In this document: positions 1-8,394 of the stretch, piece after piece | Layout of the letters: the number at the start of each line of letters is the position of its first letter | Numbering within the stretch: the first letter of the stretch is position 1 | Made by a program: the position numbers and the translations under genes | Source of the DNA: Gemmatimonadota bacterium | Lineage (GTDB): Bacteria; Latescibacterota; UBA2968; UBA8231 | Direction of reading: 5' to 3' | DNA: 64,000 nucleotides | Assembly: GCA_018660835.1 (NCBI GenBank) | Contig: JABJJN010000056.1 | Span: forward strand, 124,001 to 188,000 | The notes under the pieces: model-generated | What the model was told of the DNA's origin: nothing | Database searches by the model: none | Seen by the model: only the letters and a program-made list of their open reading frames with translations

Positions 1-134
1 CGCCAGAGGTGCAGAAAAAGATCGCCGATGGCGTGGACGAAGTGGACGAGGCACAGGTCGACATCACGTGGGAACCAACGTGGACGATCGATATGATGTC
101 GGAAGCGGCGAAACTGCAACTGGGGATGATGTAG
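1..134 (+). CDS. MIP18/SufT family Fe-S assembly protein, C-terminal end (partial)
   Basis: Only the last 43 codons are in the window, read in the frame whose TAG stop lies at 132-134. The end of the protein reads D-I-T-W-E-P-T-W-T followed by M-M-S-E-A-A-K and L-G-M-M. This matches the typical C-terminus of the MIP18 (DUF59) family (V-x-W-x-P-x-W, then S-x-x-A-K-x-x-L-G). Members such as SufT and PaaD-like proteins help mature iron-sulfur proteins in the cytoplasm. The next gene, an Rrf2 regulator, begins one base after this stop. That makes an operon likely and suggests the left edge is the end of a SUF-type cluster. The start and the conserved cysteine region lie outside the window, so the exact subfamily is open. 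Confidence 0.8.
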   Translation, partial: PEVQKKIADGVDEVDEAQVDITWEPTWTIDMMSEAAKLQLGMM

Positions 135-135
135 C

Positions 136-633
136 GTGAAACTGAGCGCTCAGGAGGAATACGGCCTGCGCTGCCTGGTTCGGTTGGCCCATCGGACTCG
201 CGAACAGAGCACGACGATTCCCGAGATCGCCGAGACCGAGGGCGTATCCCCTCACAATGTGGCCAAGTATCTTGCCATCTTACGGCGCGCTGGTTTTGTC
301 GACAGCGAGCGTGGACAACACGGGGGCTACACCCTGGCTCGTCCAGCCGCCGAGATCAGTGTTGCAGAGGTCGTGGCGGCTTTAGGTGGCCCCCTCTACG
401 ATACATCCTTCTGTGACCACTTTAGCGGTACTGATGACTCGTGCCAGCATACAGCCGTCGACTGCTCCATCCGGGGCGTCTGGATGCGTGTGCAGGGCGC
501 CGTCGATGCGGTACTGCGCCAGACCACACTGCAAGACCTGCTTCAAGCAGCTCAGCAGCATGACCTGGCGCATACTCCAAAGGGCCAGCCTGTTACGACC
601 TCAACACCTCTATTACAGGTCGACGGAGCGTAG
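136..633 (+). CDS. Rrf2 family transcriptional regulator
   Basis: This 165-residue protein is a winged-helix Rrf2 (IscR/NsrR/SufR-like) regulator, normally a cytoplasmic dimer that senses Fe-S status, NO or iron. The N-terminus K-L-S-A-Q-E-E-Y-G-L-R-C-L, a helix-turn-helix around residues 25-50 and the wing G-G-Y-x-L-A-R-P (residues 63-70) are family hallmarks. Three cysteines follow near residues 93-110 (C-D-H-F, then S-C-Q-H, then D-C-S-I-R-G-V-W), the usual [Fe-S] ligand layout. The GTG start at 136 follows the previous TAG stop by one base, indicating translational coupling with the SufT-like gene. The natural inference is that it regulates the Fe-S assembly operon it belongs to. The C-terminal 20 residues are polar and not conserved. 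The next gene is convergent, 6 bases away. Confidence 0.9.
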   Translation: MKLSAQEEYGLRCLVRLAHRTREQSTTIPEIAETEGVSPHNVAKYLAILRRAGFVDSERGQHGGYTLARPAAEISVAEVVAALGGPLYDTSFCDHFSGTDDSCQHTAVDCSIRGVWMRVQGAVDAVLRQTTLQDLLQAAQQHDLAHTPKGQPVTTSTPLLQVDGA

Positions 634-639
634 CGCTCC

Positions 640-1602
640 CTAACGAGGCATGCTGGGCGCGCCATCGGCGCCATTCATCGCGCGCTGAATCCGATCGATC
701 GTCTCCATCACCGGCAGGCATGCTGAGCACGATGTGAGTGCCAGACGATTCTCACGTATTGCAGCGATGAATTCCGCATCCTGCAGATCGACACCAGAGG
801 GACCTTCGTCGACGGCAACCGCGTTGCCTTCATGATCGGTGAGTCCTCTCTTGTCTGAGACATAGGTCTCCTGCTCACCAACAAACCGATAGTGTCCGTA
901 GATTGGCCCGTGGTTGTTGAAGGATTGCGCCGCCGTCACCAGCGTGCCCTTCGCCGACTGCAGACTGATGGCGATATCCATGGGGATATTCAAGGTCGGG
1001 TGCAGTGGCCCCATCCGCCCCCAGGCATCCATCTTCGGATCCTCCAGGAGCCAATAGATCATATCGACCATATGGCACGCCTGGTGCCAGAGCAGATCAT
1101 CTACCCAGGTTCGCGGTCGACCAAAACGATTCTCATTGATCCGCCTGAAGAAGTATGTCTGCTGAACGATGTGGTGCAGATCAAGTTCACCTGCTTCGAT
1201 CAACGCCTTGATCTTGCGAAAGGGTGGATTGAAGCGCTGCGTATGGCAGACCATCGCCACCTTGCCAGAAGCCTTCTCGGCGGCAACCACACGCTGTGAG
1301 TCCACCAGATTCAGCCCCATGGGCAATTCGAGCAGCACGTGTTTACCCGACTCCAGGGCAGTGATCGTCTGCTCAGCGTGGACATGGTTCGGTGATGTCA
1401 GTACGACGGCTTCCACACCGGTCTGCGAAATCGCCTCTTCGTAGTCGAGGGTCCACTTCGGAATCTCCCACTCTTTGGCGAAGGCCTCCGTGTCGTCCTT
1501 CAGCCCCCCGGCGAGAGAGACGATCTCTATGCCGCCCAATGCTCGCAGCGCCTTGATGTGAGTCAGCCCTTGGGCTCCCTCCCCCACCAGACAGATTTTC
1601 AT
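640..1602 (-). CDS. Gfo/Idh/MocA oxidoreductase, LigC-like
   Basis: A 320-residue NAD(P)-dependent dehydrogenase. The Rossmann motif G-E-G-A-Q-G is at residues 7-12. The central blocks H-T-Q-R-F-N-P (120-126), Q-T-Y-F-F-R-R (148-154) and L-W-H-Q-A-C-H-M-V-D (171-180) closely resemble LigC of Sphingobium, the 4-carboxy-2-hydroxymuconate-6-semialdehyde dehydrogenase of protocatechuate 4,5-cleavage. As in LigC, the usual Gfo/Idh E-K-P motif is replaced, here by E-L-P at 92-94. I chose the ATG at 1602 over an upstream start because GGAGGGGAG precedes it at normal spacing and it overlaps the nadE stop in an ATGA. No other ring-cleavage genes are nearby, so the substrate may be a different hemiacetal or sugar-like aldehyde. 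Family confidence is high; the exact reaction is inferred. Confidence 0.85.
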   Translation of the reverse strand: MKICLVGEGAQGLTHIKALRALGGIEIVSLAGGLKDDTEAFAKEWEIPKWTLDYEEAISQTGVEAVVLTSPNHVHAEQTITALESGKHVLLELPMGLNLVDSQRVVAAEKASGKVAMVCHTQRFNPPFRKIKALIEAGELDLHHIVQQTYFFRRINENRFGRPRTWVDDLLWHQACHMVDMIYWLLEDPKMDAWGRMGPLHPTLNIPMDIAISLQSAKGTLVTAAQSFNNHGPIYGHYRFVGEQETYVSDKRGLTDHEGNAVAVDEGPSGVDLQDAEFIAAIRENRLALTSCSACLPVMETIDRIQRAMNGADGAPSMPR

Positions 1603-3614
1603 GACTTCCACTCCCCTCCAGCCACCGATGGCGGCCATGTTGTGAGTTGGCGTGCGCGGTCAACCAACTCGTCGTAGATGGTGGGCCGTGCGCCCACCCA
1701 TTGTGTCTCGCGTAGATCAAAACCGAAGGCTCGCTTAGACAGCACGATCAGTGGCGGCGCCTGGATACGCTTGAAGTAGCTGATACGTAGTTGGCGATCG
1801 AGCCAGTCCAGATCATCGAGCCAGGTGTCGACATCAGGAAAATATCCCGAAAAACTGGTATCATCGCGCCAGTCGAGGCGTTCGAAGAACACGCCCGTCA
1901 ACATCCATTCGATCAGATCCGCGGGATGCTGTCGGTACTCGATCAGTTGTCGTAGGACGGCATCGTGATAACCGTATTTGATTGGATCCCCGAGCCCCTG
2001 CGTCACATCTTGTGCAGCAGACAGCTCCGCACTCGGTACGGTCTCTCGATTCAGCAGATTCTCAGGAATCACCTGTTCATCGTAGAGGTGATTGAGATAC
2101 CTACCCAACTCGAAGACCTGCACCTTGTAGAGGTCGGCAATCGGCGCCACCGCACCAGAGAGATCGCCGTAGAGTGTCGTATAACCGAGAGCTAGCTCGG
2201 TCTTGTTGCCATTGTTCGTAAACAGCAGATCATGCTTGGCGGCGATCCCGGAAAGGATGTCGGAGAAACGAATCCGAGCCTGAATATTTTCGTCCACAAG
2301 GGATGAGTAGTTTCCCTCTGAACGTGCAAAACGCAGCGGCGAGATCAGATCGGCGACGGTACCATAGAGGTCTTCAATGGATACGCTCAAGTAGTCGATG
2401 TCGAGTGTCGCTGCCAACTGACGCGCATTCTGTTGAGTGATCGCGGCATTGTGACGTGTCGGCATGTTGACGGCAAAGACACGTTCATGGCCGAAGGCGC
2501 GCTCCAGCAAGCAAGCGACGACGGAGGAATCTACACCACCGCTGAGAGCGACCAGATACCGTCCTTGACCACCACGCAGTTCATCCAGATGCCGCAATCC
2601 AGCAACGATCGCACTCAGCACGGACTCGACCTGTGTCCCTCCCGTAGCAGGCCCCACGGTCACCGTGACGGGCACCGTCACGACAAGTGGCTCCTCTACC
2701 GCGAGCAGATCGGGGGCGGCGCCACCACCGACGCACAGCAGACTTTCTCGCCAGGGCGCCGCCTGGGCAGCCAAGGAACCATCCGCCTCGTAGGCAGTTG
2801 TGTCGCCATCGAAAACGACAATGTTTTTGCCGTTGTTCTGCGCCCCTACCTGATTCACATACAGGAAAGGGATGGGTGTTTCTTTCTGCGCGCGGCGGCT
2901 CAGGATCTGACGCACCGTCCGATGGCGCTTGTCGTTCTTTTGCCACGTCCACGGTGATGCCGAGAGATTGAAGACGGCGTCGACATTGCGTTGCGCAAAC
3001 AACTCGTACGTGTCGAGATACGTGGCGTTGGAGTAGTAGTCATCACACCACAGATCTTCACACAACTGCGCCCCGAAGCGAAAGGTTCCACCTGCAAAGG
3101 GAACTTCGAAGGGGACGATCCAGTCATCGACAGATTTGCCTGTGGCATCGGCGAGATGTCGCAGCGAATAGAAATGGCGGTCGTCGTCGAAGAAACGATA
3201 GTTCGGTTGCAGGGTCTTGGGATGGATGCCTTTGGGCAGCCCCGGTGGCAACAGCGGCCGATCGACGAAGTGACCGTCGTGGCAGACAACGACGGCATTG
3301 TATTTTCGCCGTCGTCCATCCTCACCAATGGCTTGCGCGTCGGTGGCAACATTGCCGAACAGGAGAGTGAGTCCAGTACTGGCGGCGCAAAGTAGAGCAG
3401 ATGCAGATTCCCACTCGCTGACATAAGCGTCGACCTCCCACAGATCGCCGATCAGATAGCCGCTGACACACATCTCCGAAAACACGACCACTTCGGCATG
3501 GGCCGCTCTGGCTGTTTCGATTAGGCGCAGCATGCGCTCGATGTTGGCTTGCGCGCATCCGGGAGATACCCGCATCTGCGCCAATGCCAACCGCGGCAGG
3601 TCGACTACGGCCAC
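1599..3614 (-). CDS. nadE: glutamine-dependent NAD(+) synthetase
   Basis: Converts nicotinic acid adenine dinucleotide to NAD+ with ATP and glutamine, the last step of NAD synthesis, in the cytoplasm. The protein (671 residues) has an N-terminal nitrilase-type glutaminase domain with catalytic E47 (V-F-S-E-M), a lysine near residue 133 and C185 (A-Q-L-C-E-D-L-W). The synthetase domain follows, with the PP-loop S-G-G-V-D-S-S near residue 355 and T-N-N-G-N-K-T-E for NaAD/ATP binding. The reading frame is open further upstream, but that would run into the aminotransferase gene. The GTG at 3614 is preceded by TGAGGAT and gives the usual family N-terminus (L-A-L-A-Q-M-R-V). It lies 11 bases after the aminotransferase stop and its own stop overlaps the next gene, so it is mid-operon. 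Confidence 0.93.
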   Translation of the reverse strand: MAVVDLPRLALAQMRVSPGCAQANIERMLRLIETARAAHAEVVVFSEMCVSGYLIGDLWEVDAYVSEWESASALLCAASTGLTLLFGNVATDAQAIGEDGRRRKYNAVVVCHDGHFVDRPLLPPGLPKGIHPKTLQPNYRFFDDDRHFYSLRHLADATGKSVDDWIVPFEVPFAGGTFRFGAQLCEDLWCDDYYSNATYLDTYELFAQRNVDAVFNLSASPWTWQKNDKRHRTVRQILSRRAQKETPIPFLYVNQVGAQNNGKNIVVFDGDTTAYEADGSLAAQAAPWRESLLCVGGGAAPDLLAVEEPLVVTVPVTVTVGPATGGTQVESVLSAIVAGLRHLDELRGGQGRYLVALSGGVDSSVVACLLERAFGHERVFAVNMPTRHNAAITQQNARQLAATLDIDYLSVSIEDLYGTVADLISPLRFARSEGNYSSLVDENIQARIRFSDILSGIAAKHDLLFTNNGNKTELALGYTTLYGDLSGAVAPIADLYKVQVFELGRYLNHLYDEQVIPENLLNRETVPSAELSAAQDVTQGLGDPIKYGYHDAVLRQLIEYRQHPADLIEWMLTGVFFERLDWRDDTSFSGYFPDVDTWLDDLDWLDRQLRISYFKRIQAPPLIVLSKRAFGFDLRETQWVGARPTIYDELVDRARQLTTWPPSVAGGEWKS

Positions 3615-3625
3615 GCTCGCAATCC

Positions 3626-4783
3626 TCAGCCCGCAGCAGTGCGCTCGCCGCGATCGGACGCACCACACGCCTGCCGGATACAATCAGCAAGAATGGGGAC
3701 ACCCTCATGAATCGCTTCAAGGGGAGGGTAACCGAAAGCGAGACGCAGGTTGGGCAAAGCGAGACCATCGATGTGGAATGCCGATCCGGCGGCATAACGC
3801 ACACGGGCTGCATCTGCCAGCTGGCGCAGACGCGAGTGATCGATGTCATGGGGAAGGTGCACCCAAATGAAGAGCCCCCCCACCGGATGCGACCAGGTGC
3901 AAATATCCTTGACGTTCTGCTCAAGGCCGGCGAAGACGGCGTCACGCTTCTGTTTGAGTGGCCCATTCATCTGTTCAACATGATCCCAGAGCCCATCACC
4001 AAAGAAGGATGCAAGAACCGAGGCGGTCAGCAGACTATTGCCGCCATCGTAGCGCCGATCCAAGACCTTCTGCAGCATGGGTTGGCGCGCATAGACGTAG
4101 CCGAGTCGTACACCGGGCCCAAGAATCTTCGACAAGGAACACAGATAGATATGGGGATGATCCGTGTCATCGAGAGCATACAGGGCCGGTTCTTTGGCAC
4201 CTTCAAAGTGAACATCGGCGTAGCAATTGTCTTCGACGATGGGTACCCCAAAACGATGCGCCACGTCCAGCAACTGCAGACGTCGTGATCTGGGCATCAC
4301 ACTGCCGGTAGGATTCTGATAGGTTGGCAACGTATAGATGAAGCGCGGCGTGGTACCTGCCCGCTGCAGATCTTTCAGTGTCTCCTCAAGATGGTCGATA
4401 CACATGCCTTGTTCGTCGACATGTACACCTGCCATGCGCACACCCAGGCGGCGATACGCACCGATCGTACCCGAATAAGTAAGCTCTTCGGTGATGATGA
4501 CATTCTCTTCACCGTCGACAAGAAAAGCCTCCGCCGTCAGGGTCACCCCCTGCATAGACCCATTTGTTAAGACCATGTGATCGGGATCGACCTGCACGCC
4601 TTCGCGCTCGGACTCGCGGCGCGCCAGCATTTCGCGCATTCCGAGATGCCCGAGATCTCCTGGATAGCGAGTGAAATCGACACCCACTTCGCGAATACCG
4701 GCGGCAGCGGCGGCAGCCAGTTTCTCGACGGGGAAGGTGTCAGGATTCGTACAGCCGCTGCCGAAGTCGTATTCTGGATTCAT
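3626..4783 (-). CDS. PLP-dependent class I/II aminotransferase (MocR/LysN type)
   Basis: A fold-type I aminotransferase of 385 residues, of the group that includes 2-aminoadipate transaminase LysN and MocR effector domains. Visible signatures are Q-N-P-T-G at 156-160, the cofactor-binding E-D-N at 184-186, and the Schiff-base lysine K219 in S-L-S-K-I-L-G-P-G followed by R-L-G-Y. There is no N-terminal GntR helix-turn-helix, so it is a stand-alone enzyme. The ATG at 4783 follows AGGTGA by about seven bases. It sits 6 bases after the secreted protein gene and 11 bases before nadE. The amino donor and acceptor cannot be read from sequence; aromatic, branched or aminoadipate substrates are all possible. 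Confidence 0.88.
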   Translation of the reverse strand: MNPEYDFGSGCTNPDTFPVEKLAAAAAAGIREVGVDFTRYPGDLGHLGMREMLARRESEREGVQVDPDHMVLTNGSMQGVTLTAEAFLVDGEENVIITEELTYSGTIGAYRRLGVRMAGVHVDEQGMCIDHLEETLKDLQRAGTTPRFIYTLPTYQNPTGSVMPRSRRLQLLDVAHRFGVPIVEDNCYADVHFEGAKEPALYALDDTDHPHIYLCSLSKILGPGVRLGYVYARQPMLQKVLDRRYDGGNSLLTASVLASFFGDGLWDHVEQMNGPLKQKRDAVFAGLEQNVKDICTWSHPVGGLFIWVHLPHDIDHSRLRQLADAARVRYAAGSAFHIDGLALPNLRLAFGYPPLEAIHEGVPILADCIRQACGASDRGERTAAG

Positions 4784-4789
4784 TAGCCG

Positions 4790-5995
4790 TCACCTACTCA
4801 AGCGATAGATATGTACTTCATAGGGGGTGAAATGATCTGTGAAGGATCCCTGCGTCAACTGTAGCGATCGATCCTCGTCGACGACCTCGACAAGGTCCCT
4901 CTCGTCCCCACCAACAAGCGAGAAAGTAGCACTTGCCGCCTCCTGCCGCATACTCACGGCAAAAACGTAGAGCTCACCATTGGCCTCGCGCACCATCACA
5001 TCCACCGGAATCTCGGATGGATCCGTCGCAACCGATACCTGCACTGATCCAGTTCCGGCATTGAGCACTGGTGCAAGTCGATGAATCTGCGCATTGATTC
5101 GTCCGACGCCCTGGCGCATGGCCTCGTCTTCCAGCAGCCGCGCCTCACGAAATACAGGATTCCACTCATGGGCGAAATAGACGATGCCCTGAGACCCGTG
5201 AATGATCGACATCCACACTTCGGAACGCACCTGATCCGGTGTAGGCCCACGATCGGCATTGATCCGTGTCGTTTCGATCACATTCCAGACGATCTTCCGG
5301 CCATCGGACCATACGCGCAACGAATCGACGCCCTTGGCCACATACCAGAGAAAACGCTCGCCATCCTCTTTTCTGATTCCTGATACAGGATAGACATCAA
5401 AGGAGACGATATCGGTACCTGCCACGTAGCCGGGATAGTCTTCCCGCGGTGCCGCCCGCCCCACCCAATCGTCATTGGCCACGCCCTGTCCGAGATTCAG
5501 CCATATGGGACGTGAAGGATCAACACGACTCAGACTGTCGTAGCCAGTCTGTATCACAGCTGGAGAAATGGCATCACCCCACCCCCCCTGACCATCGGCC
5601 TGGGCATTGTCTGGTTCATCTCCATGCATCCAGGCAACGATCGTGGAGTTATCGAGATTCTGCCGACCCACGCCATTCAGGGAGCAGATGGTCTGCATCC
5701 CCGCAGCCGTGAGGTCATCGAGCTGCTGCTGCGTAGGGCCTTGCCAGAGCCCGACATAGAGATTGATGCCGATCTCACGATAGGCGGCGGCATTCGCAGG
5801 ACTTTGCACCCAGACACCAATGGGGAAATACGCCGCCTCAGTGCTCGGACCATTGGGCCACGACTCATAGACGCTTGTGAACAAGGAATCTGCTGAAGGC
5901 GCTGCGGGCGAGGAATCGCCAGAACACGCAGTGTGCGTGGAGATCGACACGGCCATACAGGCAACGGCGTGGATGTACCAGCCAACGGATCTCAT
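4790..5995 (-). CDS. secreted or lipoprotein glycoside hydrolase-like protein
   Basis: A 401-residue exported protein. The N-terminus is hydrophobic and ends in T-A-C-S-G-D, a weak lipobox, so it may be a lipoprotein. The body reads like a TIM-barrel hydrolase of the GH42/GH5 kind: an opening F-P-I-G-V-W-V and N-L-Y-V-G-L-W, then W-M-H-G-D-E-P-D-N near residue 125 (acid/base-like E in a D-E-P-D motif), D-I-V-S-F-D-V-Y-P-V near 200, W-N-V-I-E-T near 240 and G-I-V-Y-F-A-H-E-W near 275. A small beta-sandwich-like segment closes the protein. I cannot name a GH family. Its start overlaps the methyltransferase stop in an ATGA, so it is translated from the same mRNA as the NAD synthetase genes downstream. 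Confidence 0.7.
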   Translation of the reverse strand: MRSVGWYIHAVACMAVSISTHTACSGDSSPAAPSADSLFTSVYESWPNGPSTEAAYFPIGVWVQSPANAAAYREIGINLYVGLWQGPTQQQLDDLTAAGMQTICSLNGVGRQNLDNSTIVAWMHGDEPDNAQADGQGGWGDAISPAVIQTGYDSLSRVDPSRPIWLNLGQGVANDDWVGRAAPREDYPGYVAGTDIVSFDVYPVSGIRKEDGERFLWYVAKGVDSLRVWSDGRKIVWNVIETTRINADRGPTPDQVRSEVWMSIIHGSQGIVYFAHEWNPVFREARLLEDEAMRQGVGRINAQIHRLAPVLNAGTGSVQVSVATDPSEIPVDVMVREANGELYVFAVSMRQEAASATFSLVGGDERDLVEVVDEDRSLQLTQGSFTDHFTPYEVHIYRLSR

Positions 5996-6699
5996 CCTAC
6001 CTGCTCTTTTCTGGCTGTATACAAGCCGTGGGTCATCCCCTGTGGATCATAGTCGATCCCCGTCAGCCCCACCTCTACCAGGGCTTGCCGCGTGTCATCT
6101 CGCGTAAATAGACCCAACTCATGACGTTCCGTACGGTGTATGATTCCAGTTTTTGGTGATCCAACCAAGTAGTGGAAATCGATCGCCGCAAGACTGCCAA
6201 TTCGATGATGATGTGCAAGTCGGGTGATGTGCATTCCATCGCGCTCATTGTGCAGTTCCGCGACCGTGTCATTTGGCCATTGGCTGGGCTCCAGCCAGGG
6301 CTCGACGACGAGGACACCACCATTTATCAGGTGTTCTGAGCAACAACGCAGAACGGCGACGAGTTGTCCATAGGTCTGCGCGTAGCCGATCGAGCCGAGA
6401 CAAAGAATGACATCATACATACGATCGAGGCGAAAGTTGCACATATCGCTCTCGTGATAGGTACCACCGGGATTGCGCTTTCTGGCCAACTCCAGGAATC
6501 CAGGGTGTACATCGAGACCATCGACTTCGTAGAACTGGCAGAGGACCTCATCATGTGCGCCTGTACCACAAGCGACATCGAGGATGGAGTGATTGCCGGG
6601 ATTCATCCGCCACAAACGATCGCGCAAGTGGTGAGCCTCGCGTTGATAGTCTTTGTGGGCGAAGAGCAGATCGAATTGATCGGCGGACAATTCGTGCAA
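5992..6699 (-). CDS. class I SAM-dependent methyltransferase (DesVI/TylM1-like)
   Basis: A 235-residue methyltransferase with the SAM motif L-D-V-A-C-G-T-G near residues 40-47, an acidic loop G-L-D-V-H near 61-65, and D-M-C-N-F before Y-D-V-I-L-C-L-G-S-I-G-Y. The segment G-G-V-L-V-V-E-P-W and the opening A-D-Q-F-D-L-L-F-A-H-K-D-Y resemble N-methyltransferases of deoxyamino sugars, though similar proteins occur outside that pathway. The only plausible start in frame is a TTG at 6699; no clear Shine-Dalgarno is visible, so the start is uncertain. It is the first gene of a five-gene leftward run. The substrate is unknown. Confidence 0.8.
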   Translation of the reverse strand: MHELSADQFDLLFAHKDYQREAHHLRDRLWRMNPGNHSILDVACGTGAHDEVLCQFYEVDGLDVHPGFLELARKRNPGGTYHESDMCNFRLDRMYDVILCLGSIGYAQTYGQLVAVLRCCSEHLINGGVLVVEPWLEPSQWPNDTVAELHNERDGMHITRLAHHHRIGSLAAIDFHYLVGSPKTGIIHRTERHELGLFTRDDTRQALVEVGLTGIDYDPQGMTHGLYTARKEQVG

Positions 6700-7005
6700 G
6701 GCAGTGTCCGTGGAGGCGAGAAATGCGAAAGGCCCGGAAACATTTCCGGGCCTTCGCGCTAGTTCGTTTGTGTCCCTGTAGATTCCAACGGCGGGCCCGC
6801 CTCGATTCTAAACGACCGATTCGATCGTCTGTACGCCCGTCGTCCAAGCACTAGCTTGCAGTGCAAAGGACGCGTCCAATTAAGACCCATCCCAGCTAGG
6901 CGTCAAGAAATTTTCTGTGTCTGTTTTCCCTCTGTACGACGATCATCCGCCTCGAGATTTGCTAGTCCGCTTGCTAGTGGGTTGCAGCAGAACAACCTAG
7001 GAGAG
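6700..7005. other. intergenic region between lpdA and the methyltransferase gene
   Basis: 306 bases without a supported gene. It holds a perfect 10-bp GC-rich hairpin near its left end, annotated separately, which fits termination of the sucA-sucB-lpdA transcript. The remaining sequence is presumably the promoter of the leftward five-gene run. I could not pick a convincing -35/-10 pair, and short ORFs here have no coding character. Confidence 0.6.
6725..6757 (-). terminator. hairpin terminator of the sucA-sucB-lpdA operon
   Basis: GGCCCGGAAA at 6731-6740 pairs perfectly with TTTCCGGGCC at 6743-6752 across a two-base centre (a few central bases must open). The stem extends by five more pairs after a one-base bulge (6725-6729 with 6753-6757). 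On the minus strand the stem is followed by a T-rich stretch broken by CGCA. It lies about 250 bases beyond the lpdA stop and 26 bases upstream of the methyltransferase start. Confidence 0.6.
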
Positions 7006-8388
7006 TCAGGCGACGTGTGCGGCCGCTTCGCGTAGAACTTCCGACAGTGTCGGATGGGCATGCATTGTGCGGGCAAGATCCTCGGCACTTGCACACATCT
7101 CCAGTGCCAGCACGGCTTCGCCAATCAGGTGCGATGCTTGCGGGCCAAAGATGTGTACGCCGAGAAGACGGTCGCTCTGCGCGTCCGCAATGACCTTTAT
7201 GAAACCTTCGATACCATCCATCGCGTGGGCCCGGGCATTGGCTCGAAACAGCATCTTGCCAACTGTGATCTTCTGCCCTGAGGCAAGGGCATCTTCTTCA
7301 CTGAGGCCGACACTGGCCACTTCCGGATGGATATAGACGACACCGGGGACAGCGGCGTAGTTCACGCTGGGGCTCATGTCTGCCATCCGCTCGACGACAA
7401 CGATCGCTTCTGCCTCGGCCTTGTGTGCCAACATCGGGCCAGGAATCAGATCACCGATCGCGTAGATGCCTGCCACATTGGTTCGGTAGTCTTCGTCGAC
7501 AGACACGAACCCACGTTCGTCGCAGACAACACCCACGTCGTCGAGGCCCAGCCCCGCAGCAAATGGACGACGCCCGACAGCAACAAGGACGCGATCACAG
7601 ACCACCTGGCGCTCATCCCCACCATCTCGCGGTACCAGTGTCAGGTGGACGAAGCCTTCCTCGATGCTGGCAGCGGTAGCTCGCGTTGCCATATCGAAGG
7701 TGAAGCCTTGCCGTTTCAGTTGGCGTTGCACCTGTGTGCAGATCTCAGCATCCATACCGGGTAGCACATGATCGGTGAATTCGATGACCTGCACCTGAGC
7801 TCCGACACGCGCCCACACCGACCCGAGTTCGAGACCGATCGCACCTGCACCGATGACGGCGAGGCGCTCGGGCACCTGTTGCAGAGAGAGTGCTTCTGTG
7901 GAACTGAGGATATGCTCGCCGTCAAAAGGCAGGTCCGGCAGTTCGACAGGAATACTACCCGTCGCCAATAGCAGTCGCTGGCCCTGAAGAGTACGCAGAC
8001 CATCGGCGGTATCGACCTCAACCTGCGCAGCGGACATGATCCGGGCGGTGCCTTCGACGTAGTCGATCTTGCTGCTCTTGAAGAGCCCCTGGATGCCCTT
8101 TGTCATAGTACCGACAATGCGCTGCTTGCGTTGCATCATCGCCGCCAGATCGAGTCGTACCGAGTCGGTCACTATGCCATGATCATCCAGACCATTCTGT
8201 ATTTCATGGAAACGCTGGCTCGATTCCAACAGTGCCTTGCTGGGAATGCACCCTGCCTGTAAACAGGTGCCACCGACCCAACCTTTGTCGATGCATGCAA
8301 CACGCATGCCGAGTTGAGCAGCGCGTACAGCGGCGACGTAACCACCGGGGCCGGCACCAACAACAATCAGATCATACGTCTCGCTCAC
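7006..8388 (-). CDS. lpdA: dihydrolipoyl dehydrogenase (E3)
   Basis: Flavoprotein that reoxidises the dihydrolipoyl group of the 2-oxoglutarate dehydrogenase E2 subunit with NAD+. The 460-residue protein starts with the FAD-binding G-A-G-P-G-G at 11-16. It has the redox disulfide C42-x4-C47 (G-G-T-C-L-Q-A-G-C-I-P-S-K), the NAD-binding G-A-G-A-I-G-L-E-L-G near 177-186 and the C-terminal H443-A-H445-P with E450 (His-Glu dyad). It starts at a GTG (8388), 6 bases after the sucB stop, with TGAGG upstream. Gene order sucA-sucB-lpdA makes assignment to the 2-oxoglutarate complex direct. The same E3 may also serve other 2-oxoacid complexes. Confidence 0.96.
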   Translation of the reverse strand: MSETYDLIVVGAGPGGYVAAVRAAQLGMRVACIDKGWVGGTCLQAGCIPSKALLESSQRFHEIQNGLDDHGIVTDSVRLDLAAMMQRKQRIVGTMTKGIQGLFKSSKIDYVEGTARIMSAAQVEVDTADGLRTLQGQRLLLATGSIPVELPDLPFDGEHILSSTEALSLQQVPERLAVIGAGAIGLELGSVWARVGAQVQVIEFTDHVLPGMDAEICTQVQRQLKRQGFTFDMATRATAASIEEGFVHLTLVPRDGGDERQVVCDRVLVAVGRRPFAAGLGLDDVGVVCDERGFVSVDEDYRTNVAGIYAIGDLIPGPMLAHKAEAEAIVVVERMADMSPSVNYAAVPGVVYIHPEVASVGLSEEDALASGQKITVGKMLFRANARAHAMDGIEGFIKVIADAQSDRLLGVHIFGPQASHLIGEAVLALEMCASAEDLARTMHAHPTLSEVLREAAAHVA

Positions 8389-8394
8389 GCGGCC

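Noticed and set aside
2433-2957. 174-residue plus-strand reading frame
   Set aside because: Lies antisense within nadE, with no ribosome site or recognisable motif.
3584-4288. 234-residue plus-strand reading frame
   Set aside because: Antisense to the aminotransferase gene; composition is a shadow of codon bias on the other strand.
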